A stretch of 64,000 nucleotides of DNA from Cryptomeria japonica (GCF_030272615.1 NC_081415.1:103534796-103598795), one strand, 5' to 3'; positions 33,830 to 46,763 are shown, counted from the stretch's first letter. Program-made: numbers and translations. The notes: generated by a model from the sequence alone, not told the origin.

Positions 33830-34190
33830 GATTAAAGATAAATTCCTGTGAATCGTTGTCGGTGAAAGACCCTAAATACCTCTTCCAATCACTGGTGAAA
33901 TCGCTCAAGAAGATATCTGATCACACTAAATCACCTTAGACTTTCTCTGAATCTCTCTTAATCGCTCTGAATGCAAGGTGATAAAAAATGAAGTAGATTC
34001 AACCTTTTATCCTCCAAGAAAAACCCTAATCCGTCATTGATATAAATGACTTTCGGTTAAAGATATCATATCTCGGTTAAACATCTCCATGCCAGATAAG
34101 CATATCTAATGTCCAAAAAAAATTTTAGAACCTCTTCCCGAGGCATATGCAACATCTTCATGAATTTTGCCTACCCCTAAGGCATCTGCC
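33830..34190 (-). other. D spacer between the two ORFs
   Basis: This stretch of 361 bases is AT-rich and noncoding between the Gag-like ORF stop and the second ORF. No motif recognised. Confidence 0.5.
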
Positions 34191-35306
34191 TTAGTTGCCG
34201 AATGAGCTTCCTGTTGATGCAAGAGCAAAATCCTTTGTCGATTGAGTAACCGGTGCATCTACTGATTGTTCTTCTGACTTTCTAACCCATCTCTAGGTAT
34301 AATCTTGCCATATTTCACTAACCTTTTCTTTTCCTTTCTCATTTGATCCTCCATTACCAACCAATGGATTTCTGCTTCTACAAAATTTAGCAATATGTTC
34401 AACCTCATTACATGCATAACATGTAACATTGTTCTTTTGAATTGCTTTGCTAAAACCAATATAATTGCCTGGCCTACACTGATTAGCCATTTGTCCAAAT
34501 TTTCCATATGCATAACATTTAACATTTATTCTGCAATCTTTTATCTTATGTCCATACTTATTACATTTAGAACGTTGACCGAGAGTGGAATCAGGGTTCT
34601 TATTTGCTCTATTTCTACATTGCCTAGCCATGTGACCAAATTTATTACAAACAAAGCATCTACCAAAAAATTTATAAGCATTAAACTACCTTACCGGTGC
34701 CTTATGGTTTTGATCTTCATTTGCAGCACCGGAACTCTGTCCTTGTTCAAATCCAATTCCACTAGAATCTCCATTATGTATTTGTCTCTTCAATAACTCA
34801 TCTAGTTGTGTTGAACTAACCTTGAATTTGTCTTTATACTCATTTGCAGTAGTCAAATCATCTCTCAGAATTATCATTTGTCTCTCAAGATCTTGTTCAT
34901 TACTTTGGGATTGTACTAAATCAATTCTCAACATATCATTCTCATGAACCAACCTACCACATTCTTCAAATTTGTTCTTCAGAGATACAATAAGATTTTC
35001 TTCCTTTTTCTTCCAGTCTTCAATCTCCTTAGATATTCTCATAGTTATAGCTTGCATTTCATTTCTCATGACCATGTTCTCCTGACCCAGCTTCTGACAC
35101 TGTTCCTTAAGTGCATCTTTCTCTTCATCATCTTGATTTTTCAAAAGTTCCTTCCTCCTAGCTTGAACAAGTGACAACCTCTCTTGTAGGACAAGAATGA
35201 ATTCCTGAGCAGAATTTAATTCATCTTGTAGCTTCAAGTTCTTTATCCTTTCAGTATCATAATCTTCAAGTGCCACCTCAAGTTGCTTTTCCAAACTCAT
35301 ATCCAT
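34191..35306 (-). pseudogene. D Gag-like protein: coiled coil plus four zinc knuckles
   Basis: One frame of 372 codons starts at MDMSLEKQ, 55 bases after the primer site, with stops at 34686-34688 and 34293-34295. Codons 1-180 are heptad-rich (LEKQLEVALEDYDTERIKNL, many Glu/Leu/Gln), a long coiled coil. Four CCHC-type knuckles follow: CFVCNKFGHMARQC (intact), SKCNKYGHKIKDC (first Cys lost), CYAYGKFGQMANQC (second Cys and His lost) and CYACNEVEHIAKFC (intact). The knuckles imply nucleic-acid binding, as in Copia-type Gag. The usual Gag capsid fold is not evident. Confidence 0.65.
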
Positions 35307-35360
35307 GAATTCTGGATTTAGAATCTTCCTCAAGCTGTTAAACTTCCTCTGAGGCACAAG

Positions 35361-35372
35361 GCTCTGATACCA
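35361..35372 (-). promoter_or_regulatory. Initiator-Met tRNA primer binding site of D
   Basis: The minus strand reads TGGTATCAGAGC, the classic plant Copia primer site complementary to initiator Met tRNA, two bases inside the LTR end. Confidence 0.85.
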
Positions 35373-35374
35373 AT

Positions 35375-36560
35375 TGTTGGAACCCAAGAGCACTGAGGGG
35401 GGGGGGTGAATCAATGTTCTACCAAAACTATCAATTTTAACCTTATTAAAGCATGCATACACCAATTGGAATATCAATACTTATAGAATTGAAAGAAGTA
35501 AAGCAACCAATAAGCGAATCACATAAATGAATACCATAACACATAGAATTATACATGGAAAACCTCAAAGAGGAAAAACCATAGTGGGATTTGTGACCCA
35601 CAATATCAATCCACTGGCCATATGAAGACATATTACAAAATAGAGGGGCATGCACTTGCAGGAAGGCTTACAGCCTAGAGCACACTGCTTAATCATAAAA
35701 GGAGCCTTACTGACTACATACAAATCCAGACTACAATCCGGCGAAATGATTGAACTGCAAAGATAGCATCTTTTATGCTTGAATACAGTTCTGGTTGAGC
35801 TTTGTTTGTTCCGGTCTAAAACCCTAAACCCTTTATCAGAATACCCCTTTACATAAATATCCTCACATACATTATCTCTATCATATGTTTCACATTACAT
35901 AACATTATCATATTCTCCTATCAATCCATTACACAAAATGATCTAACCAACTGAGCTATATACCCTTTACAACTCATCATGTCTTATGTCGGCTTACAAA
36001 GATAATTACAAAATGGATAGACATGTCGGCTCAATAACATATATACATAAATATCAAAATCAATTGTCGATGTTGGATCTCCTAAATGATAGCGGCCTCC
36101 AATATCGATAACCTGATGAAGTCATGTCGGCCTGCAATACCAATAACCAAAGATTTTCCTTCCAACTGATGAAGATACCTGTCGGTGTCGGTGTCGGTGA
36201 AGTGTCCGTCAGTACACAACTGAACTAAAATATGAAGCTATAACAAGTTTCCATGTTGCCATCAATGACAAGATATTGAACCCAACCAATTGAGTGTCAA
36301 TTGCCAATAATTTCTTCTCCTCATATGATTGAACATCATTCATAATCAATCCACATCAATCCATATTACAATTCACACATCTTCACATCTCTATATACTA
36401 GGTTATTTATTGAAACCCTCAACTAGGTTAGTGATACACAAAATATACATTAGTTACAAAAAGTCAACCATAAATAGCAACTACACCAAATGTTGTCCAC
36501 TCTAGAAAATAAATGGGACCCAAATGCATCACAACAAGTCTTCCAAAGTCAATTCCAACA
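35375..36560 (-). repeat. D 5' LTR (about 1186 bp)
   Basis: On the minus strand it starts TGTTGGAA and ends TTCCAACA, an 8-base perfect terminal inverted repeat, and the primer site follows. The outer end (36560) is inferred from this inverted repeat only, because no second LTR is in the window. A run of ten G on the plus strand lies at about 35397-35406. Confidence 0.6.
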
Positions 36561-38369
36561 AACCACACACACTAATACATCCTCCAAAGTTGAAATCAAA
36601 TGTAACATGTAGATAAACAATAACACACGTTAACCAGTCAACCCAAAAACATCATCCAATGCAAATTACTCAATGCAGATCTTCAAACACCATGGTGAGA
36701 TCCATAAAAACATCTTAATTCAAGATCCAATGCATATCTAGACCAAATGAGTATGATCCAAATAAGATAAATCAACTGATTTGATTAGGGACCAACACAA
36801 CTGACCACATTGAATAACATAAAAACAAAACTTCACTTGTCAGGAAGACTAATGTGTGAAATCTAAATTGGAACATTGCATGTCCTCCAAGTTACAATAA
36901 TTCAATCATCATAGTAGAGAAATGTAGGTCATTATCCATACTAGTCTTGATAGAGAGCTTCATTGTCAACAAATTGCAACCACCAACTTTACCATCTAAG
37001 CCACAAAGGACCCGAAAACATGAAAATGCAACATCTATAGAACATAGACATTATGTCCACAACCGCAAGCCAACATCTTCAAAAACTAGAGGAAATCATA
37101 GAATCCTCTGTAACAGCATTAAATACTATTTCCTGCATATTGTAACTTCCACTACTTCTCATCATTTGGAAACACCTCATACTTACTCAGTATATTTGAC
37201 TCTAAATTTTACCTTGGAAAATAAACAGCCTTATGGGAAATTCAGTGATGGGGGACCAATTGCATAGGATTCACTGAATAACCTCCAGGATTGAGAAGTC
37301 AGCTCTTCATTATGTTTTTTAGAAAAGGGAGAAGAATAAAACACTCAGAAACAAAGGAACTAAACTATTGAGGCAATATGTCGGAGCATTTTCTAAGAAG
37401 ACGTATACAAAAACCCAAATACATATTTTTTTTGAGCCCATTCAATAATCTACAAGTCTGAATGAGAAACACAACTAAGATAAATTAAATTTTCTTCCAA
37501 CATAAAGAAATATCCATCATGCATCTACCAGATAACAAGTGTAAAACATAGTTTAATCGACATAATCTTAGATATATATTCCCAAAGTTATTGGAATCCT
37601 AATAAAAAAATCATAGAAAAGAACCATCAGAGCATATCGAAAGAGAGATCACAAAGGCCACAGGCACAATTTGATTGATTTCTTTCAGATAATAGTAATA
37701 GCTTAAAAGGCCGAAATTCGTACTAAGAAAACTTAATTGTTTTTCTCAAAAGTTTTGAACCCTTACAAGAAGGAAAAAACCAACATAAAAAGAGCCTCGG
37801 GCTAGCTAACAAACTTTGATTCCACCGCCTTCCATTACATATGTCGTGGCATGCCTCCAGACCATACTCGACAAACTGCCCCTGAAATTGTTAGTCCCAT
37901 GATGCTCTGCTAACCAACACAACTGCACAACAAGAGAATCACGATCAAAAACTAGTGGGCGGACCGAGAGAAAATTTTGTGTCATGAAAACCCATGTCAT
38001 GTGGCAGCTCGACGCTAATGCAAAACTGAAACAAGAAAGGTGAGCGATTAGAAACCCCACCGAGCTGACATCTATCTTGCTTGATGTAAGAGAGAGGGAG
38101 AGCTGGCAAAACAAAAGGCGGGGACACTAAAATAAAAAATGTCGCCCGCAAATAAACTCGAAATAATGTTAACAAGTATCATCTCCAGATAATATAACAA
38201 CATATAAAGAATCATTTCTAGACCACATACCACAACTACACAACTAAACCACTGTAAATTATTCTTCACATTTCTCACCATTACACAAACTCATAACAAC
38301 CAAACAAGTTTGACATCAATGACAACACAACCACATTTGCAACACCATTCATGCATCTTATTTGGAAGG
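36561..38369. other. Unassigned intergenic or old repeat sequence
   Basis: No supported gene. It is mostly AT-rich. A less AT-rich patch at about 37790-38160 with two overlapping minus-strand open frames (102 and 76 codons, hydrophobic) has no recognisable domain. It may be the 3' side of the Copia remnant that follows or an older insertion. Confidence 0.4.
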
Positions 38370-38587
38370 AGGAGGCACAATAACCCCTAGCTTCTATCTG
38401 AGATATTCAAAGGTATCCTTTGAGAGGGATTTAGTTAATATGTCTGCAATCTAATCCTTAGTAGAGGCATACTCCAATTTGACTTCCTTTTTTGCAACTT
38501 TCTTCCTTAAGAAGTGATGTTAGATAGAAATGTGCTAGGTCCTTGAATGCATCACCGGATTATTCAAAATGTTTAGAACACTGGTCA
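38370..38587 (-). pseudogene. Copia RNase H C-terminus, remnant
   Basis: The minus strand encodes NPVMHSRT, HHFLRKKVAKKEVKLEY, IADILTKSLSKDTFEYLR and KLGVI, interrupted by several stops. This is the end of a Ty1/Copia RNase H. It stops abruptly at 38587 where the LTR of E begins, so E interrupted it. Confidence 0.75.
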
Positions 38588-40045
38588 TGCAATGCAAAAG
38601 GGACACAAGGCACAAAAGACAAGTTCAAATGTTAGTAGATTAGTCTCAACCAAAACAAAATACAAATGAACTTAAAAACCTTAAGATGCATATCAAGAGA
38701 GATATAAAGCACACAATAAAGAGCACACATAAACAAAAAAGGGAAAGAAAACCCCCCAATATTCTCCCCAAAATTCTCATAGCTATTCCTCTCTTGTTCC
38801 TCTCCTCTCCAAGTCCCACATGAGTGTAGCTCTCATCTTTTAGCACTATCCATGGATGCCTTATGAAGATTCAAGATGGTTGTGAAAATGAAAACAAATG
38901 CTTATGCAAGTAAATGATTTACTATGAGAAAGCACCTAATTAGTCTATGTGAATCTTAGTATAATAACAATGTAAAATTCTTTCAAATTCTCTCTAAAAT
39001 GACTATAGGTTTGATGCACAAAAGACTTGCTTCTCTCTTTTGAAGAAGGAATGGGCTCTATTTATAGGGAAAATAGAGAAATGGATGGTCAAGATTGAGT
39101 AATCTTAACAAGGGCCAGGATTGAAAGGTTTGTGATCCATGTGATGGCTTTCAACCCAATCCCATGATGACAAGTGTCAACATGAAATGTCTTGAGAGGA
39201 GAGGGAAGAAGCATTAAATGCTTGAGATGATATGAAGCCTACCTTAGGAGGGTTTGATTAGGCTTGAGTTAGTGGATAAAGCTTTTATCCAAGGGTAATG
39301 CTTTTTCCAATAGATAAACACTTGTGCAAGAGTTAATGGGGATAACCATGGTCAAAGCAATAAATGCTTGAAGAGACCCATGACTTAAATGAGGGTTGAT
39401 TTAGAGGGAAAACCTATAACCATGTGGGTGAGTTGAGTTAACCATTAATGGTTATGTAAGAGCCTTAAATGGTTGGGAAGAATTTGAGGGTTAACTTGTT
39501 GAGGACATAAGGCCTTTAATGTATTTCAAAGACTTTGAGGTATTTTTGAGAAGTGACCTTTGTTTGGGAATGTGCAAATGTTTAGGGAGGGGGATTAGGC
39601 TAATTAGGAGGGGTTAGAAGAGTCTAGAAGGTGGTTAGAAGAGTCTAGAAGAGAGTTAGTGAGCAAGTGGGTTTGGTGGGTGAGAGAAAATAGGAAAAAT
39701 AAAATCTATTTATTTGTGCAACTTGCATTTGTAGGAAAATGCAAGTGGAGTGGGATTTTTAAATAAATTTTGATTTATTTAAAAGGGGAATTTGATTTGT
39801 GTTTTTAAATAAATGTTGATTTATTTAAATGAGAGGAATGAGTGAAATTAAATAAATTAAATTTATTTAATAACTGGGTTATAGATAGGGATTTTTAATT
39901 TAAATAAATTGATGTAACTTTTTTAATAGCAGAATGGGGGTTGAAAGAATTAATTAAATATGAATTTAATTAATAGAGGAATATTAGTGTATCTAATAAA
40001 TATTAAACATTTATTTAATTTAGTGGACAGATTTATGTATCTGCA
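38588..40045 (-). repeat. E 3' LTR (about 1458 bp)
   Basis: On the minus strand it starts TGCAGATACATAAATCTG at 40045, right after a purine tract. A TATA box (minus TATAAATA) is at 39059-39066. Five AT palindromes lie at about 39750-40022. The inner end at 38588 (TTGCATTGCA) is placed where Copia coding similarity ends, and is less certain. Confidence 0.5.
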
Positions 40046-40060
40046 TTTGCCCCTCTTTGA
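40046..40060 (-). promoter_or_regulatory. Polypurine tract of E
   Basis: The minus strand reads CAAAGAGGGGCAAA directly before TGCAGATA. Confidence 0.6.
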
Positions 40061-41899
40061 GACGGTGCAGTTTATTGCATAGTTTCAAAGAAAGAAAGAT
40101 AGGTATGAGAAATATGCCCCAAAAATGTTAATTTAGTGGGTGGTATGCCCCCTCGAGAGATGAGCTGAAAATTGGGCGATCTCTCGAAAAAGAGAAAGAA
40201 GTTGGGGTGGTAGAATAGAAGAAATTAGAAATAATGGTGAAAGAAGGGAGGCAAAAGGGGGTGAAACGGAGAAAGGGCAAGCCAGTGAGTACCCTGGGGT
40301 CATGCAGGAGATACGGTGCAAATGTAGTGTTGTGCTTTTGATTGATACTATAAATTGACCAAAATTGGATGGATAATTTGGTGCAATTGGTTGAATTGCC
40401 CCGGTTGATTCAAATCATGACATTTGATGTCACGTGTTCGCTTGGACGGGATAAAGTCTGAGTAAGTGAGTCAAATAACCTGATGAGACTTAGACAATTG
40501 ATGTAATTGCCCGATGAAGTCAAGGTATCTGAAGTAAAATACTCATTGAGACTTAGACAATTGATGTAATTGTTTGTTTTGATTGTGTTTGATTGGTTGA
40601 TCAATTGATAGTGTTTGTGTTGTAGGTTGTTTGTGGCGTTTGTTGGACTTAGTGTACCTATTGAGAGTAGGAAATTGATGTAAATGCCTGTTGTAGTCTA
40701 GGATTGCCATAATTGATTACCTGTTGAGACCAGAAGATACTTGATCAAAAAGTATATGTTGATAGTCTAGGTGTGTGTGAGTCGATGTACTTGTGTAGAC
40801 AGAGTAACTTGCTTTGCTTATAGGATGACCTAGGATGGGAAACGATGTAGGGTATGCACTTATGATGATGACCTAGATAGGGAGGGTGAGGAGGTGTGAT
40901 TCAATGTTAGATAGAAGGTATGGAGGGCTTTGGACTCATTCTTGTGGAAGAGGATAAAAAAATAGAGTATCCATTATCATGACTACGTATGAACGATATG
41001 CACTGATATGGATTTATGGATGGATCGAATACAACAGAATGTAATACATACAGATGAGATGAAATGGCGATCCATGGCTTATTCAAATTGCTTAATTTTC
41101 ATCATCGAGCATGGTAGTATCAATCTTGGTCGAGGTAGCAGAAACCAAGGTTGAGTGTTTCACCTGTAAGCAAACATCGCAGACAAGGAAAGTTCCCCTC
41201 CATTCTAGTTCATGTACAAATGGTCGAGGTATACGTTGTAGTTAGTAAGCCATAGTGATCCATGACTGTATTTTTGCATAGGATCACGTAGCTTAGTGAA
41301 CTTCCCAAGTAGACACCATTAGTATATGCCCCAAAACTTCATTGGAACAATTCGCAGACAACAAACAAACAAAGAAAAAGATATCAGGAACCATCCTGGA
41401 TGCTCTAATCACTTGTGGATATCCTAGAGTAGCGTAGGGACCTGATATAAATAAAATAAATAAAAAATTGACCAAGTTCTTATCAGCCAAACATAATTTT
41501 CTTGTCAAAGAAAATGTTACCATGTCTTGTTTGTGAGGAAGGATGCATCCTTGTGAAGATGGTTGTGTGCAGATATTTTGATTGGTTGGTTGATTTGATA
41601 GGTGGTCATCATTGGAGTAGCTCAAAATGTTGTTTTGTGTATTTTGTGATGTGTATGTACAAAAAATACTTTGCAATGTTTTTTTATTGATTTTGATGTT
41701 TTTGTGATGTTTTTGGATTTTTCAAATGTTGTGAATGTTTTTGGTATTATCTTTAGGACATTTTGCAAATGTTTTTGGGATTTTCAGATATTTTATGAAT
41801 GTTTTTGGTATTATTTCAAGATGTTTTTGAATGAGCAACTGAATGTATCACAAGCATGGAGAATCCATTCCCATCAGTAGGTTAAAGAACATTGGCCCC
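40061..41899 (-). other. E 3' untranslated region with degenerate repeats
   Basis: No gene. Two copies of GAGACTTAGACAATTGATG (about 40486 and 40548) with looser relatives to about 40700, and AATGTTTTTGG words at 41690-41830. A2 starts at 41900 after GCCCC. Confidence 0.5.
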
Positions 41900-42680
41900 T
41901 GTAGACACCTAAAATTGTCATGTCTAATTAAATAAATATTTTTATTTATTTAATTACTTTTGCCCAATTCTTCTATTAATTAAATAAATCTTTATTTATT
42001 TAATTCATTCATTTATCCTTTTCTAGCCTTATTTCTCATTTAAATAAATACATTTATTTATTTAAATTATCCTTTTCCTAAATTAAATAAATATTTTATT
42101 TATTTAATTGATCCCACTTCCTCTATTAATTAAATAAATCTTTATTTATTTAATTAATTCATTAGCCTTTTCTACCCAAGACACATGTCATTCATCTCTT
42201 AATTCCTACACTACCTGCCCCTCTCATTATTTTCTTATTTTCTTTACCTACCCTCTAATCATAGCCGACCTCTTTTTACACCTCTCAATCTTATCCCTCC
42301 ATTTCATATAGTGTCTTCTATATAAGGAGATGCTTCTTTCATTATCAAACCCTAACTAACTCAATTACGCACTCGACTACACTACGCTTTGCACTTTCGT
42401 ATGTGATCCTACTTGCAACCACATTTCCGTTCTTTGTTGAGCTCTTATGCACATAAAATCTGAGAACAAATATATCAAACAAGATCAATGGAGATAGGAA
42501 GAATAGAGATCCAAACCCTATTGGACATGTGATGGTATAATCTTTGTGATTTCATTTGATTTGCATTGTCTTAGGTAATCTTCATATGTTATGGTGGATC
42601 TTTGTTGTTGTTAGGCTAGGGTTTTGTGGTTGAATTCATTTAGCCTTTCAATATTGTTGTATCCATTTTCACCGTATACA
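41900..42680 (+). repeat. A2 5' LTR (781 bp)
   Basis: It starts TGTAGACACCTAAAATTG and ends CGTATACA. Five AT palindromes (about 41926-42160), then the TATA box TATATAAG at 42319-42326. It aligns with A1 11660-12448. Confidence 0.92.
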
Positions 42681-42683
42681 TTT

Positions 42684-42701
42684 TGGCACGCTCGGTGGGA
42701 C
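42684..42701 (+). promoter_or_regulatory. Putative primer binding site of A2
   Basis: TGGCACGCTCGGTGGGAC lies three bases after the LTR, one change from A1. Confidence 0.6.
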
Positions 42702-45013
42702 TCTTGTCCCTTTTGCATTTAACATTTTTTGTTGCAGATTTTGTTTTGAGGTTGCAGATCTGACATTTTCGACAACATTTTGATATTTCACGTCTGCGCA
42801 CTTTCGGATCGCATTTTTGATTTTCTACCATGTCTATGACATCTGGAACCGCGTCTGCATATTCAATAATATTTATTTTTTTTGTAGATTTTGAGAAATG
42901 TGTTTGTATTTCATAGTCGCGTCTGTGAGGTCTTCAAGCACATCTGCATTAGGAAAACGTGCCTATGTTCGGGAACCGCATCTGTGTCAGATCTAGGCAC
43001 GTTTGTGTGTTTTGGCAACGCCTGTATCTGTGACAACTGCATTTGTGTTCGATTGTTGCATTTTTTGTTTCATTGATTCGGTTTTTTGTCATTCAGATTC
43101 CAGATCTGGTTTATGTTGAGCTAACATTTTCAGATCTAGCTAACAAAAGTGGTGCAGCTTGTCTTGGAAGAAAAATCATTTTGTCGAAGGCCCCTATTTC
43201 ACAAAGTCTTTTGGGATCTAAAATTTACCTAACTTGTGTGCTTGCAGGAAGGGGTGATTATTTCAAACAATCCAAACTACTAACAAATCTTTGTTGCAGG
43301 TTCTTGGCAAGGTTTTTTGGATTTTTTTAATTGTGTGCCTTATTTTCATAGACTAGCAAACACTTCAATTGGTGCACTAAAATTGAACCATTGTCTTTTG
43401 TGTCTTGAGCAATAGGCTCTTTTTGTTTAATCTTTAGAGGGCCTATCTCCCCGTGTGGTCATTAGGACTACTAGTGAGGAGAGAACAACCCAAGTGGTAG
43501 CAAAAGAAAAGCCATCTTCTTCCAAACCACTATAAATAACTGTATCCATGGTGAAAACTATGGATAACGTGTGCCGATTAGTTCATACCGACACTATGTC
43601 TCCTCATAAACCCGTTTGATCAAATTTATTTGATCATTTGTAGGGCGTAACCCCTACTGGCTGGGAGCCTTCTATATTTACAGAGTTGAAAGTGCCACAT
43701 GTATGGCCACAAGAGCAGTTGCCCTTACTAGCACCTTTTTGTTTTAGAAGACAAAATCCTTCTAGTTGTTGAGGCAAGAGGTCGGACCTCTGGTAGTGGC
43801 CCACACACATATGGTTCTTAGTAGAGATACAAAGTTTGCAATGAGGATTTTTCATGGGGATTGATGCTTGGCTATCCTGAGAAGTGAGTGCCGAGGGTGG
43901 AGCCAATGGGGTCAAGCATCTAAGTATCCGCTCTGAATAGCGTAGCCTCGGGGGAAACTCCATGTGGGATCAACAACTATTGTCTTGGCCAGCCATAATA
44001 ATTGTGCTTGACTTATTTTGAACATTCAAACATTCAAGACCAAACATGAAAACATTGTGTCTTTTGTGTCTTCAAGTGTATGCAAAATAATTTTACATCA
44101 AACAACACACTTGTCTTTAAGTCATTTTGGGAAGTCTAAACATTTTGCAAACATTGAGTCCTCTTCAACACTGTGTCCTCTTGTCACAAAAAAATAGTCA
44201 AACATTCAAATTTGGTCACAACAAAACAACTTCACAGATTGGAAAAATTACACAAAGTTTGTAGAAACGTGTCTGTGTTTGACAGAATAGCATCTGTGTC
44301 ATATAACCGCATCTGTGAAGGGCAGAAACGCGTCTGTGTCTTTTGAGAAAGATTGCAGCATCTTAGAAACATGTCTGTGTCTTTTGAGCAACATTACAGC
44401 ATCTCATAAATGCATCTGTGTCTGATAGAACCACGTCTATGTCATTTAAGTGCATCTGTGTCTGACAGAATAGCGTCTGTGTCATTTAAGCGCATCTGTG
44501 AAGTATACAGGCACATCTATGTTTAGGATTGAAAACTTTCATAATTCAGCAAACAAGAACAGTCAGTTTCAGACTTATTGAGTTTCCTAGGTTATCTCTC
44601 TCGGGTTTTCATCTAGCATTCAACTAGTCCTTGGGTCTCACAAAGTCCATCATTGCTTTACATCTTACATTACATACACATTTGTCTAAACCTGAGTCAA
44701 AAGGTCACTTGCTTGTCCTCATCATACTTTGTCAACACCCTACATACAACAACATTTTGCTAAGTGGTCCCTCATCAAGGTCTATCACCTTTGGGTCTGA
44801 TTTGGTCTTACTTAGAGTCAAGGTCAACTTACCTCATCAAGAGAAACTATCATCTCTTTGGAAGCCACACCTACTCTACTACATACATACTTGGTCTTAC
44901 ACTTTGGACATTGCAAGTACACCTCAGATTCATTTACATTTCATCCAACTCTTGGTCTTCCATACTCTTTCCATTTTCATCTAGTCTCTCACATCTTGGT
45001 CAATACCTAGTTC
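42702..45013 (+). other. A2 leader with two CACAGACGC-type arrays
   Basis: The arrays (read here as GCGTCTGTG words) at about 42790-43060 and 44265-44530 flank a conserved block at 43440-44020, mirroring A1. No supported gene; the minus-strand frame at 43634-43963 is discussed under rejected items. Confidence 0.75.
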
Positions 45014-46305
45014 ATGGTTGAAACCCGTTTACAAAAATCTAGGAAAGAAGCTAAAGAGGCTCAAGAGTCCACAAACATGAGTTCTTATGAGTATGACAAT
45101 GATATCTTTTTCAATTATGATCATACTACATTACCTGACATGGATGCTTATAGAAACATTCCAAATGTTGAGAACATGGACACTACAAACAACAATGATA
45201 CACACAATGACAATATGGACAACTTCTCTGTACATTCAGTAGAAGTGGAAGACACCATTATGAATCCCCATTTCAATCGATTGGTTGAGGAAATAATGAG
45301 GAGAGATAGACAATACTTTCTACAAGTGATGGCACAAAGTGGAGCCAAGATCCCTCATGATTTTGACATGTCACAAATAATGGAAAATCGACCTTTGCAA
45401 CAATCTCACTCCAACATGGATCAAAGGAGGCCTAATAGTGGAGGCAATAGAGGACCACATATGGTGCCTCAATCACCATAATCTTTGTTTAAAAAACTAG
45501 AGGTCCCACATACACATGGGCAAGCATATGATACTCACCTTCGCAGACCATTATGGAGGTCTTATGCAGAAAAATATGCTCAACCACATACCAATGCTAA
45601 GGATCAACCACCAAAGCAATTGGATATTCAAAGGCATGCTCAAAATTTGGATACAAGGAAACCCCGCATCAAATTTGGGGGCAACACACTAGAACAAACT
45701 CACGACATGCCTATAGAGTATGGTATACATGGACAAAGCAGATATTCCATTCCTCATCATGACTCTATACCAAGTGGTCCATATACACAACATCATTATA
45801 GACCTCCTCCATATGAACATGTGTATGATCAATATCATCCATATATTCAACATGCTTCTCCTCCAATTGGTGCTTCAGGCATGGGGTATGGTCCAAGAAG
45901 TTGGTCTCCACCTAAGAATAATTTGGAACAACAAATCAAGGACTTACAAAAGAAAATGGAGGACATAAATACACCGAAGCCAACTTACACAATGAGAGAC
46001 ATATGTCCTTATCCATTTGACAAAATCATTCCAATGCCTCCATTCCCTACACACTTTGTGACACCTAAGTTTGATAAGTACAGAGGAAAAGGGGATCCTA
46101 AGGCACACATAAGACAATTTTTCACAGCTTGCATTGAGGTAGTAGCGGAAGAGAAATATTTGATGAGATTATTCCCACAAAGCTTAGGAGATCAAGCTAT
46201 GGAATGGTTCTCCCAACTTCCAGCTAGAATTAAGTCTTGGGGTGACTTAGCAGAGGCATTTATCCAACATTTCTCCTACAACATAGGGACAAACATATCA
46301 GTCAC
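45014..46305 (+). pseudogene. A2 Gag, part before the Copia insertion
   Basis: The ATG at 45014 starts MVETRLQKSRKEAKEAQE. It is interrupted by TAA at 45479-45481 (Ser codon in A1) and then open to the insertion of G after codon-level ISVT. Gag domain landmarks FDKYRGKGDPKAHIRQFF and LMRLFPQSLGDQAMEWF are intact. Continues at 54703. Confidence 0.9.
46301..46305. repeat. Target-site duplication of G, left (GTCAC)
   Basis: GTCAC immediately precedes the TGTAGG start of G and is repeated exactly at 54698-54702. Confidence 0.93.
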
Positions 46306-46754
46306 TGTAGGATTTTGCCAAGATCAAGGGCACAATGAAAAGCATAAAAGAGACAATAGAATGACAAGAACAAACTGTATTCTCATCAATATGCAAAAAT
46401 GATCAATTGGATTAACCAATACAATGAATATAGGCCTGCTTATATAGGCAAGGCCATATGGATGTATGAGCACACAAATATGACATGTGGCTCAATGAGA
46501 AACAAGGGTAGGTAAGAAATACTAGGGGTAGGTAGGAGAAATAATATAATATTCCACAAGAGGTGGATGACCCACCGAATGTGGAGTGTAACAGCAAAAT
46601 AAGACCACAAAAGGTGGAATTTCTCCAACAAGCTCTATCCCTATGTGCACACTTCCCTAAGTGTCTCAAATCCAAACTACGAAGAGATGTATTATCCTAA
46701 GTTAACTTAAGTAAGTGTAATAATATCCAAAATGAATATTTATTTACACCAACA
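46306..46754 (-). repeat. G 3' LTR (449 bp)
   Basis: On the minus strand TGTTGGTGTAAATAAATA ... CCTACA. Identical in length to the other LTR. Confidence 0.95.
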
Positions 46755-46763
46755 CCCCCCCTT
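46755..46763 (-). promoter_or_regulatory. Polypurine tract of G
   Basis: The minus strand reads AAGGGGGGG directly before the 3' LTR. Confidence 0.8.

Larger units (their letters stand above)
33406..36560 (-). mobile_element. Non-autonomous LTR element D (Gag-like), 3' part missing
   Basis: Minus-strand order: 5' LTR (35375-36560), initiator-Met-type primer site, Gag-like ORF with coiled coil and zinc knuckles, short spacer, then a second ORF cut at 33406 by the B2 LTR. No pol domain is seen in the surviving part. I recognise the second ORF as a type common in conifer repeats, from memory only. Confidence 0.65.
38588..41899 (-). mobile_element. LTR element E (3' LTR and 3' untranslated region only)
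   Basis: The minus strand has noncoding 3' sequence (40061-41899), a polypurine tract, and an LTR (38588-40045). A2 inserted at 41900, and the rest of E should lie beyond A2, off-window. The LTR resembles those of A in plan (AT palindromes, TATA), so a Gypsy affiliation is likely, but no protein domain of E is visible. Confidence 0.55.

Noticed and set aside
35397-35406. G-run as a G-quadruplex or CRISPR-like feature
   Set aside because: It is a single homopolymer run in the D LTR end. There is no repeat-spacer structure anywhere in the window.
36947-37267. Possible host gene fragment (106-codon frame)
   Set aside because: Composition is AT-rich, no domain, no splice-like structure and no conserved start context.
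41671-41880. Phe-rich open frame of 69 codons beside A2
   Set aside because: It comes from AATGTTTTTGG repeats in the E 3' region.
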